A DNA stretch of 64,000 nt from Pyrus communis (taxonomy: Eukaryota > Streptophyta > Magnoliopsida > Rosales > Rosaceae). Both the position numbers and the translations under genes were made by a program. The notes beneath the pieces are model-generated. The model made no database searches and had not been told where the DNA came from. It was given only the letters and a program-made list of their open reading frames with translations. The stretch spans positions 14,743,100 to 14,807,099 of the forward strand of contig NC_084816.1 of assembly GCF_963583255.1 (NCBI RefSeq), written 5' to 3'. The first letter of the stretch is position 1, and the number at the start of each line of letters is the position of its first letter. Below are positions 10,735-22,950 of the stretch, piece after piece.

Positions 10735-12600
10735 TACTCCGATAATCAACATGAACAACCTTCTAGGTGAAGTGTTCATTCGCAACTGGGCCTGCAAGGA
10801 GCATCCTCCACCTCACATCGGAGTAGGCAGCATGATGGACGGAGAGAAGTAGTCACTCAATCCGGCTCAAGTTCAATCGGTAGCCTGCGAGTAATTCGCT
10901 CGCCTGCTAGGAACGAACCACATGCACCCGTGGCTGCAGCATAGACAAGTTGAACATATGGAAGAGCAGCCTAGACCAACAGGTCACTACCGAGGGCAAC
11001 TAGAAGCTTTGCTACCCTAACAAAGGCAAATTCAAGAAGAAGTAGAGAGGCTCTTGACCAAGCGATTACTCGATTTCAAGGTTCTAATAGGTGCTAGTGG
11101 GGCGGTGAGCTAGCGCATAGCGCCTAGGCGGCCTGGGCGAATTTAGGTAAATTTCTTGTATATCTTATAAATAAGTGCATATTGACACTTACAAAAAATT
11201 ATACTTGTATGATAAAATGCAAAAGAGTGTCCAACAAGTCCAAAATTTAAAAACACATTAAGCATATATGCCATATAACCATACTAAGGAGTATTGTAGG
11301 ATGACATGTACAACAAGTTTACAATTTAAAACAACATAAAATGGAAATAGGAGGAAAATAAGGAATTGAAGAATTTGAGAAATGGGTAGAAAGAAGAAGT
11401 GATGACGGCTTGGTTTTGTATTTGTTTGTGAAATTAGAGTAAGAGAGAGCTGCAGAGCACGGGTTATAACTTAGACTTTAAACAAATTTCAAACAAAAAA
11501 AAAAAAAAAAAAAAACCACCGAGCCGCCTAGCCCACCTAGGCCACGCCTAAAGCCACCCCGATTTTACTAGTCGTTTTGCACAAAATCACCTCGGTTCCA
11601 ACCCGCCCAGCGCCTAGGCAGTTTTTTTAGAACATTGCTCGATTTCCAACACAATGAGGTCACTGACAAGGCATTACGACGGGACATGGCCAACATAAGT
11701 AGGTCACCCTTCATGGACAAGGTTGAGCAGGCAAAGCCTTCACGTAAGTTCAACATGCCATATTCCATATCCTTCAAAGGAGATGGAGACCTGGAGAGGC
11801 ACCTAAAGCACTACCAAAGTGCAATGATCCTTTATCGGAACAACGACGCTCTTATGTGCAAGATATTCGCCACCACTTTATAAGGTGAGGTGTAAGATTG
11901 GCTCCACACCCTGCTGCCACAATCCATCTAGATTTTCAATGAGTTTTTTTTGGTTTTCACCAAGGAGTATTCATCTTATCACTCGATTAAGAAGAAGTTT
12001 GACCACTTGTTCAACGTCAAGAAGAACCCTAAGGAGTTGCTTCCTGACTATGTGAAGAGGTTCAAAATAAAGAAGGCAAAGATAGTCCGATGCAACGACT
12101 TAATAGCTAGTGCAGCTTTCCGAAAAGGACTTCTAGCAGACCACCCACTATTCGGAGAATTGATCATGAAAAAAGATCTAACTCTGGTAGACTTATTTGC
12201 TTTGGCAGAGAAGCATGCACTTTGGGACGAGGCTCGACGAGTAGACAAGGCACCTGAGCGCCCTAAAAAAAATCAGCAGTAGCTCAAAAGAAGGAGGATG
12301 GGAAGCGGTACAACAACAAAAACAGGCAGAAGGCCAAGCACAGGGATCAATCCCCAACTAAAGGAGGCCCAACGCCCAAGAACTGTTCTAAGTTCTTGAT
12401 CCCGATCCACCAAATCCTCCACGACATCAAGAAAGAACCATGGTTCAAACTGTCGAAGCAATAAAAGGAAGATACCTCCAAGTTGGACCATACCAAGTAC
12501 TGCACATTCCATTGAGGTCCAGGTCACACAATTGAGGACTGCTACACTTGGAAGAATTACCTAAAGAAGTTGGTGAAAGAAGGCAAGGTTGACATATACT
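10735..12600 (+). pseudogene. Gag remnant of the Tat-lineage element
   Basis: The frame starts near MNNLLGEVFIRN (10752) and continues across the Mutator-like insertion at 11078-11637: RLLTKRLLDF before it joins NEVTDKALRR after it. Capsid-like sequence follows (KFNMPYSISFKGDGDLERHL, HSIKKKFDHLFNVKK, LLPDYVKRFK). A zinc-knuckle-like segment lies at about 12498-12550 (YCTFH, GHTIEDCYTWK). Nonsense codons occur at 11881, 12282 and elsewhere. It formerly encoded the particle protein of the retrotransposon. Confidence 0.8.
11078..11637 (-). mobile_element. Small Mutator-like (MULE-type) non-autonomous element, 560 bp
   Basis: The insert is flanked by an exact 9-bp duplication CTCGATTTC (11069-11077 and 11638-11646), the size typical of Mutator transposition. 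Its ends are AAGGTTCTAA on the left and, read inward from the right, CAATGTTCTAAAAAA. Both ends are followed by GC-rich sequence with repeated CTAGGCG. The interior (for example 11140-11250) is the reverse complement of part of the larger copy at 41911-43028. No transposase is encoded. It interrupts the Tat gag. Confidence 0.85.
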
Positions 12601-15040
12601 TGGACAAGCCAGTTGCAACCTAGAAGGAATGCAAATGCAGACGAAGAGCCACTAACCAAGATAATTTGGATCAATGGCATTTCGCCAAATCCGAGCAGTT
12701 GGGGGCCACCAATAACTCCAATAAAAGAAAGATTTAGAAGTTCTATTAGTCTTAAGGTCCAGGTAGTCAACACCCAACATGGACCCATCATTGGCTTCAC
12801 CGAGCAAGATGTTAAAGACATCGACTTCCCACATGACGACACACTAGTGGTATTTGTCCAACTAGCCCACTCTATAGTCGACATAATAATGGTGGACAAT
12901 GAAAGTGCAGTTAACCTACTTCACCTTTCAGTAATTTAGAAGATGGGCCTAAAAAGCATAACCATACGCTGAGCGGAGGTACTTACTGGATTCAACGAAC
13001 ACACCTCGACTGCCATCAGCAACATTACACTTGACGTGAGAACATCGCCAATCCTCTCAAAGCAGATGTTCATGATAGTAAGCAACCTATCTCCTTATAA
13101 TGGGATTCTAGGGTGACCTTGGCCAATAAAGCTGGACGTTGAAACCTCCGTCAAGTATAAAAAAATTCAATTTTGCATCCCGGGATTAGGAGTCTTAGAA
13201 ATCAAGTCTGACAAGGCCACATCTCGATGATGCACTGTCCAAGTACTGAAGGAGTCAAAGAAGAAGACCTTTACCCTCATAGAAGCTACCGAGGTCTAAA
13301 AAGACAACGAAGCTACCAAATAGCAATCACAACAGATAGATTAAGAATGTGGTGTCCAAATCAACGCGCCAGCAGATGAAACAAAATGGAAACCTGAAGA
13401 GGACGCCGAACACATCATTCTTGATCCCCAATAGCCGGAGAAGACTACTAGAATCGACTTACTTCTAAGCCCGAAGGAAAATAAGGAAGTCAAGGCTTTT
13501 CTTAGGGAAAATTGTGACATTTTCATATGCTCACCTTCTGATATGCCCCGCATCAACCCCAAGATAGCTTACCACAAGCTACACGTCAACCCCATTGCCA
13601 AACTGGTGATCCAAAAGATAAGATATTTCACACCCGAACGAGTGACAATCACTGAAGCGGAAATTGGCAAGCTACTGGAGGCCAGATTCATAGAAGATGT
13701 AGCACACTCAACTTGGCTAGCCATGTCGTGCTAGTAATAAAGAAATAGAAGGGTAAATAGAGGGTTTACATAGACTACATTGACCTCAACAAAGCATGCC
13801 CGAAGGATCCTTATCTAATTCCTTGAATCGATCTACTAGTATATTCAACTTCCGAAAACCAGCTGTTCAGTTTCTTGGATGCATACTTTGGCTACAACCA
13901 AATAACCATGCATAAGCTTGACAAGGAGAAAACCATGTTCATAATCGAATGAGGCACCTACTGCTACAAAGTCATGCCTTTTGGCCTCAAGAATGTAGGA
14001 CCTACTTACTAACGACTGGTAAACATGATGTTCAAGAACCAAATTGGAGTAACCATGGAGGTCTATGTTGTCGACTTCATGGTGAAGTGCAAGCAGCTAT
14101 CAGACCACATTGGTAACTTGGTGAAAATTTTCGACATCCATAGAAAGTACAAGATGAAGTTTAATCCACCCAAATGCACATTCGGAGTATCTTCAGGTAG
14201 ATTCTTAGGATACCTAGTAACCTAACGAGGAACCTAAGCACATCCCAAGTAGATCCGAGCAATCCTAGAGATGAAGTCTCCAACTACCTTGAAGGAGATC
14301 CAAAGCTTGACCAGACGAGCAATTGTGCTCAACCACGTCCTTTCGCGGTCCACCGATCGATGCATACCCTTTTTCAAAGCAATCAAGAGGGAACAATGAG
14401 ACAAATAGGCTAATGAGTGTGAAAGAGTTTTCCAAGACTTGCAGAACTATTAGAAATCAATCCTACATGGTCCAGATGCTTCTCAACGAGTAATGAAATG
14501 GGCGTTGGAACTTGGCTAATACAACTTAGTTTTCCGACCCTACACGACGATAAAATCCCAAGCCTTGGCGGACTTCATAGCAAAATTCACTCCTAACTTA
14601 GGAGACGCAATAGAGCGACCTAACAATGCCTTAGAGGCAACTGAGCATGCCTTAGCCATGTCTGCCTCACCCGATGGTGACTTCTGTCATTTGCACGTCA
14701 ATGGTGCATCCAACTATAAGGGCTCGGAAGTAGGCGTGGTCCTTGTCACCCCAGACGGTTCAATACTTGAACAGGCAATCACTCTAGGCTTCAAAGCATC
14801 TAACAACGAAGCAAAGTACAAATCTTTACTAGCAAGCCTTTGAATGGAAAAAGACTTGGTAGTGAAAAAGCTTGGAATTCATTCCGATTCCCAGCTAATC
14901 ACTAACCAAACTATTAGGGAGTACACAACAAAACATCCGAATATGGTGCAATACTTAGAGAAGGCTCCAAAAAGATGGATTCCATCTGGAAAGGTCCTTA
15001 CAAGATCAGCCTACAATCTAAGGAAGTACCATGCGTGACT
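12600..15040 (+). pseudogene. Pol remnant of the Tat-lineage element (PR, RT, RNase H; integrase deleted)
   Basis: A protease region lies near 12880-12950 (MVDNESAVNLLHLS). RT begins near 13500 (PSDMPRINPKIAYHKL, then EARFIEDVAHSTWLA) and continues through DYIDLNKACPKDPY, FLDAYFGYNQITMH and VMPFGL. The catalytic box near 14055 reads Y-V-V-D instead of Y-V-D-D, so an essential aspartate is gone. An RNase H-like domain follows (LHVNGASNYKGSEVGVVLVT, FKASNNEAKYKSLLA, 14685-14843). At 14970 the frame jumps to sequence like the end of integrase (WKGPYKI in another frame), which implies a large deletion of the integrase core. Stops are frequent (for example 13732, 14223). Confidence 0.82.
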
Positions 15041-15194
15041 TCCTGTTACATTATCGTCGTTTTTTGCATCATGGCAAGCAGAGCATTCCTCCTATATTGA
15101 GTTGTAAGCTTTGCAAAGGAACTTGGACAAACAACCCCCTTAACGCCATCAACAAGCTTGTCACACAAGTCCATGTCTTTAAGCAGATCTAACT

Positions 15195-16560
15195 TCAAAA
15201 GTGCAAAGATTTAAGCAGCCTATCCATCAATAGGCTTGGTGGATTTCTCACAACTGTCCACGATGCCACTTTAGCAGACGAACTAGTCTCAGCAGCAAGA
15301 AGAGTAGGCCATGGTGCCACTTTAGCAACACGGTTCACCTTATCACTCTTCATAGTAGCAAGCCTCTCCAAAGGTGAACCAGACTTTGATCCTAATAGAC
15401 GTCTTGGCACAGACTTCGGCACTAGGGTCATGATGGAACCTCTATGCTAAACAATCCTATGAGCAATCGTATTAACTATCTTTAGCAGGGAATGAGTCAC
15501 CGACTAAGATCTAGCAACCTCATCTTTCTTCCCCTTGGAAGAAATCAAGTCAATCACAAGCCTCTCAACAGTGGACGGACCCTCACAAGCAGCTGACGAA
15601 GCCTTTGGTTTTTACTCAACCGACATCTCTTGAGTAGGCGGGGAAGATCTCTTATTTCCACCTTCATTCATAGCAGGTTCTACAACAACAATTAGACGAT
15701 CAAATGCATCCGCTTTGATTCACTTTACCTCTTCTCTTGGGGGTAGCCCACCTTTCTCCCAGTGAATAGGACTAAACTGCCAACGCCATTCACGGTACTC
15801 AAGGGGATACCTAAAGCAACATGCACCTTCTTCATATTTGGAAAAGTGTTGGGAATTGAGCCAAATTTCAAATCTACATAGATAGAGGATTATAATAAAA
15901 AAATCAGAGGGCAGCTCACCAAAAGCACAAAGCAGCCTGAAGACCAAACAATCTACTTACCGGTGATGAAAATTGTCAAAACACGCAACTTAGAGGAAGA
16001 ATCAGACTCCCACTATCCACTTATCTCCAAAGTCTCATTCGATCAGTCATGATTTCCCTTGCTTAAATGATCGAATAACCTATGGCATGATCGCAGTTGC
16101 CCAACTCCATCAATATGGCCTATTTCAAAGAATTACTAGAATTCGTTGACAGTTAGATCCAAGTCAAAGAATTGGCTTAGATTGAGCAACCTACCATTAC
16201 ACGAATTGCATTTGGAGAATACTGAGTGGGGGCACACTTCATGGAGCAAAGCATTTCTTGGAAGAAACACAGCATGGGAAAAGTAAACCCCAACACGAAG
16301 TAATAGGGGTGAAACTTGATAGCTCTCTAAGTCCCACTATGTGGCTAATGATTGCTCCCTCATTGACATGCTTCACACACACCCCAGATGGAATGACATG
16401 CCTATACGCTTCAAGGAAATCTTTGAATGAATCATTGGAATTAATTTTGAAGTGAGTATCCTTGAAGTAGCCCATTTTACTTAAAGACCTGCCTTGACGA
16501 TACAACGGCAGCACACCATCATCACTTTGTGACTTGAAGAAGGCATGCTCGAAGAAATTC
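15195..16560 (-). pseudogene. Antisense accessory ORF region of the Tat-lineage element, decayed
   Basis: Opposite to pol, the minus strand shows a series of partly open segments: 16514-16239 (YRQGRSLSKMGYFKDTHF, PSGVCVKHVNEGAIISH, LRELSSFTPITSCWG), 15947-15720 (EYREWRWQFSPIHWEKGG) and 15431-15195 (LVPKSVPRRLLGSKSG). They look like successive parts of one protein interrupted by TGA and TAG codons. I do not recognise the family. Accessory ORFs, some antisense, between pol and the 3' LTR have been described for the Tat/Ogre lineage, which fits the position. No function is claimed. Confidence 0.5.
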
Positions 16561-17049
16561 TACAAGGACGCAAGGAAAGAATAGTTAAACAACTGCACGC
16601 AAAAAAAAAAGCAGCAGCGTACTAGGCCCCACGGCCTAATGATCAACAAGCCATGGGCCCAACACCGTATGAGGCCAGCAGCCATGCCAGGCCCCATGAC
16701 CTGGTCCTTTTCTCTTTCAGCCCAATCCAATTGGAGGGGGTTGGCACCCCTGCACTCCATCTCTTTCTCTTTCATCTCTCACATGGGCCAAGCTAGTGGC
16801 CCATAGTCCAATCCAAAGAATGAGGCTCGAGCTTTTCCTTCCTTTCACCCGCACGGGCCCAAGCTTCAGCCCTGGCCTAAGCCATCCATGCGTTGAGCCC
16901 AGCTCGCATCACCAACCCTCGGCCTAAGCCAAGACGTCGCCACACCAACCAATAGCAGCCACCCATAACAGTAACTTTGTTGTGGCTTTTCAACCATCTT
17001 TTCACACATCCTGGACCCCCGTCGAGCCAAATTTGAAGCCCTGAGGCTC

Positions 17050-17922
17050 CAAAAAATTTAAGAAGATAGGGAAAAATTAATTTTTTCTTACCTTGGTGCG
17101 GTGTGAAGATGAAGAAAGCAACGAAAGATGGTCCTTTACACGGGCAAGTGTAGAAGATTGGTAGGGGAGGGAGAACAAATATCCTCTAGCTTTCTCTCTT
17201 TTGTAGGGGTAGATTAAATTGATCTTTGAAGTTGATTTAATCATCTACTTAAGGTAGACTTAAATAGACTTTGGAAGTGATTATTTCCTTTTCCTATAAG
17301 ATTCTAATTTCCAAATTAATGTGGGAAATCTACACCAAAATAGGAAACAATCTTTTGTTTCTTGCAAGCAAGGGAAGATCAAGAAAATAATCAAGAAAAT
17401 TATGGAGGAGACACGTGGACTTTTGGATGAAAAGAACAAAATTACCCTAAAGGCACACCGGGATTCCTATGCGCATGCAACGAACAATAATGGCTCAATC
17501 AAGAAAGAGTCAAGGGTGATCAAAATGGTATTTATTCAAATCCTTTTCATCACTCCTCATCAAATCTTTATTCAAAAGGTAACTCCCAAATTTCCTATTT
17601 AATTTAGGATTAATTGCCATGTTAATTGCAAGATATTATTTCACATAATATCTTAAAATTATTCACCCAATTACACCATATATGGCCGGCCACTATTCTC
17701 TAAATAGGGCCGGCCACTCCCCTATAAATAGCTCTATTATCCCACCAAAAAGCTAAGCAAATTGCTACCCAAAAACTCCTAAACACATTTCTTTTCAGAA
17801 TTCTAATTTTAGCATCGGAGATTCTTTTGCCAACCCCCCCACCAAAAAAAAAAAAAAAAAAATCATCGTGGGTATGTGATGCTTTTGGCCTTAATCTTAG
17901 GTGTTATTATTTTGCAGGTGCA
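17050..17922 (+). repeat. 3' LTR of the Tat-lineage element (left boundary uncertain)
   Basis: A TATA box TATAAATA at 17723-17730 preceded by two GGCCGGCCACT copies, a C-rich/A-rich stretch at 17836-17860 and the end ...TTTTGCAGGTGCA at 17922 match the usual form of this LTR class. No second copy exists in the window, so the left boundary is not fixed; candidate polypurine tracts lie near 16730 and 17165. The sequence after 17922 shows no PBS, supporting a 3' rather than a 5' LTR. Confidence 0.6.
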
Positions 17923-18464
17923 TTTTCATCAAAGGAGAAGATGGCGAAAATTTGTATCCACAGCTGATATTCAAATTTATGGGCTAATATTTATATAGGG
18001 TATCATCTATCACTTTCTTTTTTTTTCTAATTTGAATAATTTACTCTTATGCAAGGGTGAGTCATGAGTAAAAGATCTTTAGGCTCAAGGCTTTTCTTTT
18101 ATGACTTACATGGTGGCGGACCTGATGGTGTAAAGGTCCAAGTTATGGCTTATTTGAGGTATAAAATTGTTCTAGCCCCCGCTTTTTTGTGTATTTCTAA
18201 CAGTTGTTTCTTCTCTTTTTGTTGAAGTGTATAGTTTAATTCCCTACTGGGAAATATGCTCTCTTAGTTGGAGGCCAATGGTTTTTTTAGTTCTCTTTTG
18301 TCAGAACTCAGAACAACTAAAAACTAAAACTACGTGATTTTGTCCAATAACTAATTCATTAAGTAGCAGAAGGATAAATGTCATTTTTAAGACAATTTAA
18401 TGCTTGTTATTGTCCAGTTAAATTCTTTTAGGTACAACGACTACATTGAATATTTACTTCTTAT

Positions 18465-18519
<55 letters not shown>

Positions 18520-18654
18520 GCAATATCTTGTTTTGTAATCATGTAAGAAATGAAATAAATGGTAAACTTGTTTTAGCTTTGTCATTAGTACAATAAAATT
18601 TGACTTGGCTACAAAAAAGTGATTTTTTTTTATATTTATTTTTAATTATGTGCA
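17923..18654. other. Unassigned sequence between retroelements
   Basis: AT-rich DNA with no convincing coding region. It contains the CT microsatellite at 18469-18516. It could be the 5' part of the copia element that becomes recognisable at 18655, but no LTR or PBS was identified. Confidence 0.4.
18469..18516. repeat. (CT)n microsatellite, about 24 units
   Basis: Uninterrupted CT repeats in otherwise featureless sequence. Confidence 0.96.
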
Positions 18655-21560
18655 GATAGATTCTTAGAGAAGATTGAGACTATATGTCAGCTATGATTCT
18701 CCTTCTATCGTTCAATACTTTGATCCATTGACAAGCGATCTCTTTACCGTTCATCTCATGAATTGTTACTTTCAGGGGAGAGGAGAATGTCAACGTTCTT
18801 GAAGAACAACATGAATTATCAAGGATGAATCCCATGACGTCTCATTTTGATCCCTGCACTGCACAGTCTGAAAATGAAGTGTGACATATTTTAAATCTAC
18901 AGAGTGTTGCTCAAAGCATGCCTAATGCTTTTACTGATCTAGAGAAAGTGACAAGATGACATATACCAACTACAAATGTGCCTACGAAGATAGATGTGCC
19001 TAATGGATGTCAAACCATTGTCCTAGAAGGGCGGAACGCCACTAACGTGTACCAAACAACACTTGAAGGTAGGTTTGCCACACATAATGACCAACGTAGT
19101 ACAATGACAACTAGCCAATCATCTGCTCCTACCTAGAAGCGTGGCAGACCAATTGGCTCAAGGGATTCACTTTCTCGGAAGAGGAAAGTTGCAGAACTAA
19201 CTAGTGAACATAGTTCAAATCCTACCATCGCCAACTCCTCCTTTCCAACACTTGAGGTTATTCTAGATTACGGTAGCGTCCTTGAAGAGACAAATCCTCA
19301 TTTCGAGAATTGTGAGATTTAGGTCCATTATGCTAACATAGATGTACTTTTGAATGGAAAGGAGATGATAGTTGACGATGCATTCGCATACTCAGTAACT
19401 ATTGGTATTATGTTGAGTGATGACTGATGAGGTGATATTTTATTATATATTTTACCCTAATCTTAGTTATAATTTATTGGTTATTTTGGTAGAATTTTGA
19501 TACTTTGTTGTGTATTTTCAATGTAGGACATTCGACTTCTTCTGGAGCAAAAAATTATCAAACGAATTAATTTTAGAGTGATTGTAATTAGAGGATGTTC
19601 GTGAGTCTTTCAAGATGATTGTATCAAAATTCCAGATTTTTCTACTAAACCGTTTGACCGTGGTGATGAAATAAAGGCCCAGCGCGCAGCCTTCCTAGAT
19701 TGATGTTTCTGACTGTTTTGGGTATTTTGGAGGTCAAGATGGCATATTTTGAGGAAGATTTCTTCTGAGGATTTGTAGGGGACATCTTCAGCTTTCAAAA
19801 GAGACCTTTTAGGACCAAATCGGAGTTGATTTGGTTGGTCAAAAGACTAATTTTCTGATAAGTCCGAATTTTAGTTCAAATAGGAAACTTTTTATTTCCT
19901 AGTTATCTTATTCTATTGTGTTTCCTAGTTTTTAGAAGATCTTTTCTAGGTAGGATTTTATTTTATAGTAGTATAAATAAGTCTTTTTAGCCATTAGGGT
20001 CTCTATGCAACATTGAGGAGGCATCAATTTGGAGAACTTAGCTAGGCTTTGACATTTTGTATTTCAAGGTGTTTTCTATCCTTTTTCTATTTCAATAAAA
20101 TTCCTTTTGTTTTATGGTTGTTCGTAACTAACTTCCTTTTTCTAGGGCAATACCTTGAGCCTTAGCATGGATATATAGTTTTTATTTAACTGCTTATGAT
20201 GTTATGCATGCATACTTTGAATTATTAATCACTGTGCTTTAAACCGTCTCTATATCTTAATGCTTAGCTACCATTAGGATGTTTAGATGAGTAATCAGAT
20301 GCAATTCGGTCGGAATGCCACCGGGGAATTGAGTATTGCTTCTCATGATTGATAGTTGTAATTTCATCTAGGACGAATGCCACATCTTAGGGGTTGTATG
20401 GTTTTTCAAAGGGTTTTCATAGAGCGCAATGAGTAATGCATGTTTGTATTTGATCTGAATGCCACAGACGGAATGCATGTTTGATATACATTCTAACGTG
20501 AATGCCACAAGTAGAATATGCATTAGGAAAACCTAACCTTCAAAGTTGCATGGGTAATTCATAAGTAATTGGTAGATCTACATATGATTGTTAAAGGGAC
20601 GGCAGAACCCTAGACCTTTTACAATTTGGTTTTCAAAACGTTTTCCTTTATTTTCTTTATTTTGCTAATTTCTTTAATCATTTTATTTAAATTCGTTTTT
20701 ATTACATTTAATTTCAAAATCAACTTTTTCCAATTTTTGTTTTCAAATAATTAGCTAAGAATTAGTTTAAATACATATTAATCATTCAATCCTTGTGGAG
20801 AACGACCTTACTTGAGCCATTTATACTACAACTACCTTGTTCTCTTGCAAGTACTTTGTGTGTTTTTATCCCTACTTTTGCAGGTGGTAAAATCCCTATC
20901 AATGACATTCAACCATGTTCTGTTGATGAAACAAGCAATCCAGGTTGAACTTGATTTTCTTGTGAAACGTAAAGTGTTTGGGCATGTAGTTCTTACACCT
21001 CCACATTTAAAGCCTATTGGCTTCAAGTGGGGTTTCGTAAGTAAGTATAGTGAGGATGAAACAGTACAATATAAGGCACGCCTCATAACACAAGGCTTCT
21101 CTCAATACTGTGTGATTTATTATGAGAAGACATATTTCTCAGTAATTGATGTCTTAACATTCCGCTATCTCTAAGAGGATCTTGATACGATATATGCAGT
21201 GTATGGACGTGGTAACTGATCTCTATGGGTATCTAGATACGAAAATCTATATGAAAGTTCTTGAAGGACTTTCACTGACGAAATCAAAGTTCTAGATCAT
21301 GGTACCTCCTCAATTCGATTGAGGTGTTCACTCTATGGATTGAAGCAATCCGGGCAAATGTGGTATAACCTCTGAATGAGTATTTGATTAAGGAATTTGT
21401 GAATAACGAACTCTGCCTATGCATGTTTATTAAGAAGTCATATTCCGAACATGTGATAGTTGTAGTTTATATGGATGACATGAATCTCATCGGGAGTCCT
21501 GAAGAGCTTGAGAAAATTGTCTCGAACCTGAAGTAGACAATCATATGTGTTTGTGTGAAC
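18655..21560 (+). pseudogene. Ty1/copia pol remnant split by a solo LTR
   Basis: The left part (18655-19424) ends integrase (YDSPSIVQYFDPLTSDLFT) and carries the basic linker typical of copia polyproteins (KRGRPIGSRDS, SRKRKVAELTSEH, near 19137-19200). After the solo LTR the frame resumes as RT (QVELDFLVKRKVFGHVV, LKPIGFKWGF, YKARLITQGFSQ, 20930-21120; SLYGLKQSG near 21330). The catalytic box YMDDM is at 21468-21479. The order integrase before RT defines Ty1/copia. Numerous stops and frameshifts make it dead. The RNase H end is not seen; the CACTA element begins 100 bases further on. Confidence 0.85.
19425..20901 (+). repeat. Solo LTR (1477 bp) with 5-bp duplication ATGAC
   Basis: The insert begins TGATGAGGTG and ends CCCTATCA, with ATGAC at 19420-19424 and again at 20902-20906. 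Removing it and one ATGAC restores continuity of the copia reading region. It holds a TATA box at 19972-19979. No internal retroelement sequence remains, so it derives from recombination between two LTRs. The end sequences resemble those of the Athila LTRs further right, so a Ty3 origin is likely. Confidence 0.9.
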
Positions 21561-21665
21561 CTTTTGATTAAAACCTTTTGTGAGCTATATGTGTGGTGGC
21601 CTTATGTTTAGTTGAGGATCAAACGCTTCCACTGGTGGATTGTTTCCTCATGGGATTATTACGTT

Positions 21666-21691
21666 CACTACAAGAAAACATGGATTAGGTG
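21666..21691 (+). repeat. Left terminal inverted repeat of the CACTA element
   Basis: Matches the inward-read right end at all but two or three of the first 26 positions (the A to G at position 2 and the A to C after CATGG). Confidence 0.93.
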
Positions 21692-21978
21692 ATGGCATTT
21701 TATGTGACACCTATAAATTCATCACATATTAGTATAATAGGTGAGGAATTTAAAAAAACATCACATACATACTACTGTGGGCTACAAAACAATTTTGGAA
21801 TGTTGTTCATCACATAGCAAGCCTAAATTCCTCACAATTTTTTTGATGCCAAATTTTGTTGCCCAATTGTTTTCACTGGGTGATGAAAAGATTGGGTTCT
21901 TCACATAACCTAAGATTAGGTGACCTAGGTATGTGAGAAAAGTCAATTCATCACGATTTGTTTTACTAAAGGCAAAAG

Positions 21979-22010
<32 letters not shown>
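21692..22010 (+). repeat. Left subterminal repeat array of the CACTA element and poly-A
   Basis: Short motifs such as TCATCACATA and GTGATG recur in both orientations, as expected for binding sites of the TNPA-type protein. The array ends in a 30-base A run (21981-22010). Confidence 0.8.
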
Positions 22011-22011
<1 letters not shown>

Positions 22012-22945
22012 AAAGCCCCAATTAGAATTCATCTATTATATTTCCACCCCACTTCGTCTCTTATTCTCTCAACTTTGCCGATGACGGATTGTTGGTGGCC
22101 ATGATTGCATCGCGCCTTCGTCTTCCTCAAACCTCAGCTGCTTGCTCTCGTACTTTATTCTTTTTGATATAAGAAGACCTAGTTTCTCAGCTATCCTTTC
22201 TCCCAATTTCTTCTCAAAGGGCACTCAAATCTCTCTCTGTCATTTGAAATTACTGCACTTTTCTTGATTTCTCTCTTGTAAATTTGTCTCAACTGTGAAA
22301 ATTTGAAATTTTGCTTAAATGGGTTTATGTTATTCACTGTTTTCCCAAATGGGTCTCTCTTGTTTTCTCCTACATTTGATAATTTAGCTTTTGTTCTTGT
22401 GTTTATGTGTCTGTGTTTGTGGAATTACTTTCATGCTTGGGATGACCTTTGTCAGATAGTATTAAGGATAAATTAATCAAAGCGGGTTCCGTGATACAGG
22501 GTCATATATTTAGTAGTTCTTGAATCGATTTGCCTTTTAGTTAAGTTGGTAATGATACTCTATCTATGTTTACAAGTTACGTTGAACACATTTTTGAAAT
22601 GTCAGCACAACGCAAGTTTAAGTTTTAAGAAGTACTATATATATAGGTCCTTACTTGATATTAGGTGCATTGTCTTAGAGGTTTTTTTGGCATTGTTATG
22701 GAGTAGGTTTTTCGCTTAGTGTGGGATGGACCATAATCTTCTTATTCAAGTGCTATTTAAGTAAGATGGATTGACCAATTGATGAACTTTGTTGGGGAAT
22801 AGTCTGATGGTATGTTCTTGAAACGTAAAATGATATTTATGAGAGCATTTAGCACATGGAGCATGATTTCTATCGGCTAATTAGTACTATTAGACGATAT
22901 GGGGTGACTGATGCTGCCAAATTTTATGTTTCCTCTTTCCATGGG
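22011..22945 (+). other. CACTA leader region, no coding assignment
   Basis: A pyrimidine-rich leader (22050-22260) is followed by AT-rich, probably intronic sequence up to the Athila insertion. A 60-bp segment at about 22389-22448 recurs almost identically at 35569-35630 on the other side of the Athila element. No protein was recognised. Confidence 0.5.
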
Positions 22946-22950
22946 ATTCT

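Larger units (their letters stand above)
10690..17922 (+). mobile_element. Ty3/gypsy element, Tat lineage, 5'-truncated and internally deleted
   Basis: Gag, protease, RT and two RNase H-like segments follow each other on the plus strand, then an antisense ORF region, then an LTR with a TATA box. Tat-group elements are known for an extra RNase H and for accessory ORFs between pol and the 3' LTR. No 5' LTR or PBS is seen; the junction with the lysyl-tRNA synthetase intron lies between 10653 and about 10735. Integrase is missing apart from a possible C-terminal scrap. Frequent stop codons show it is old. Confidence 0.82.

Noticed and set aside
11078..11637. hAT or PIF/Harbinger identity for the CTAGGCG-rich inserts
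   Set aside because: The exact 9-bp duplication is longer than the 8 bp of hAT and 3 bp of PIF/Harbinger elements, and the ends do not match those families.
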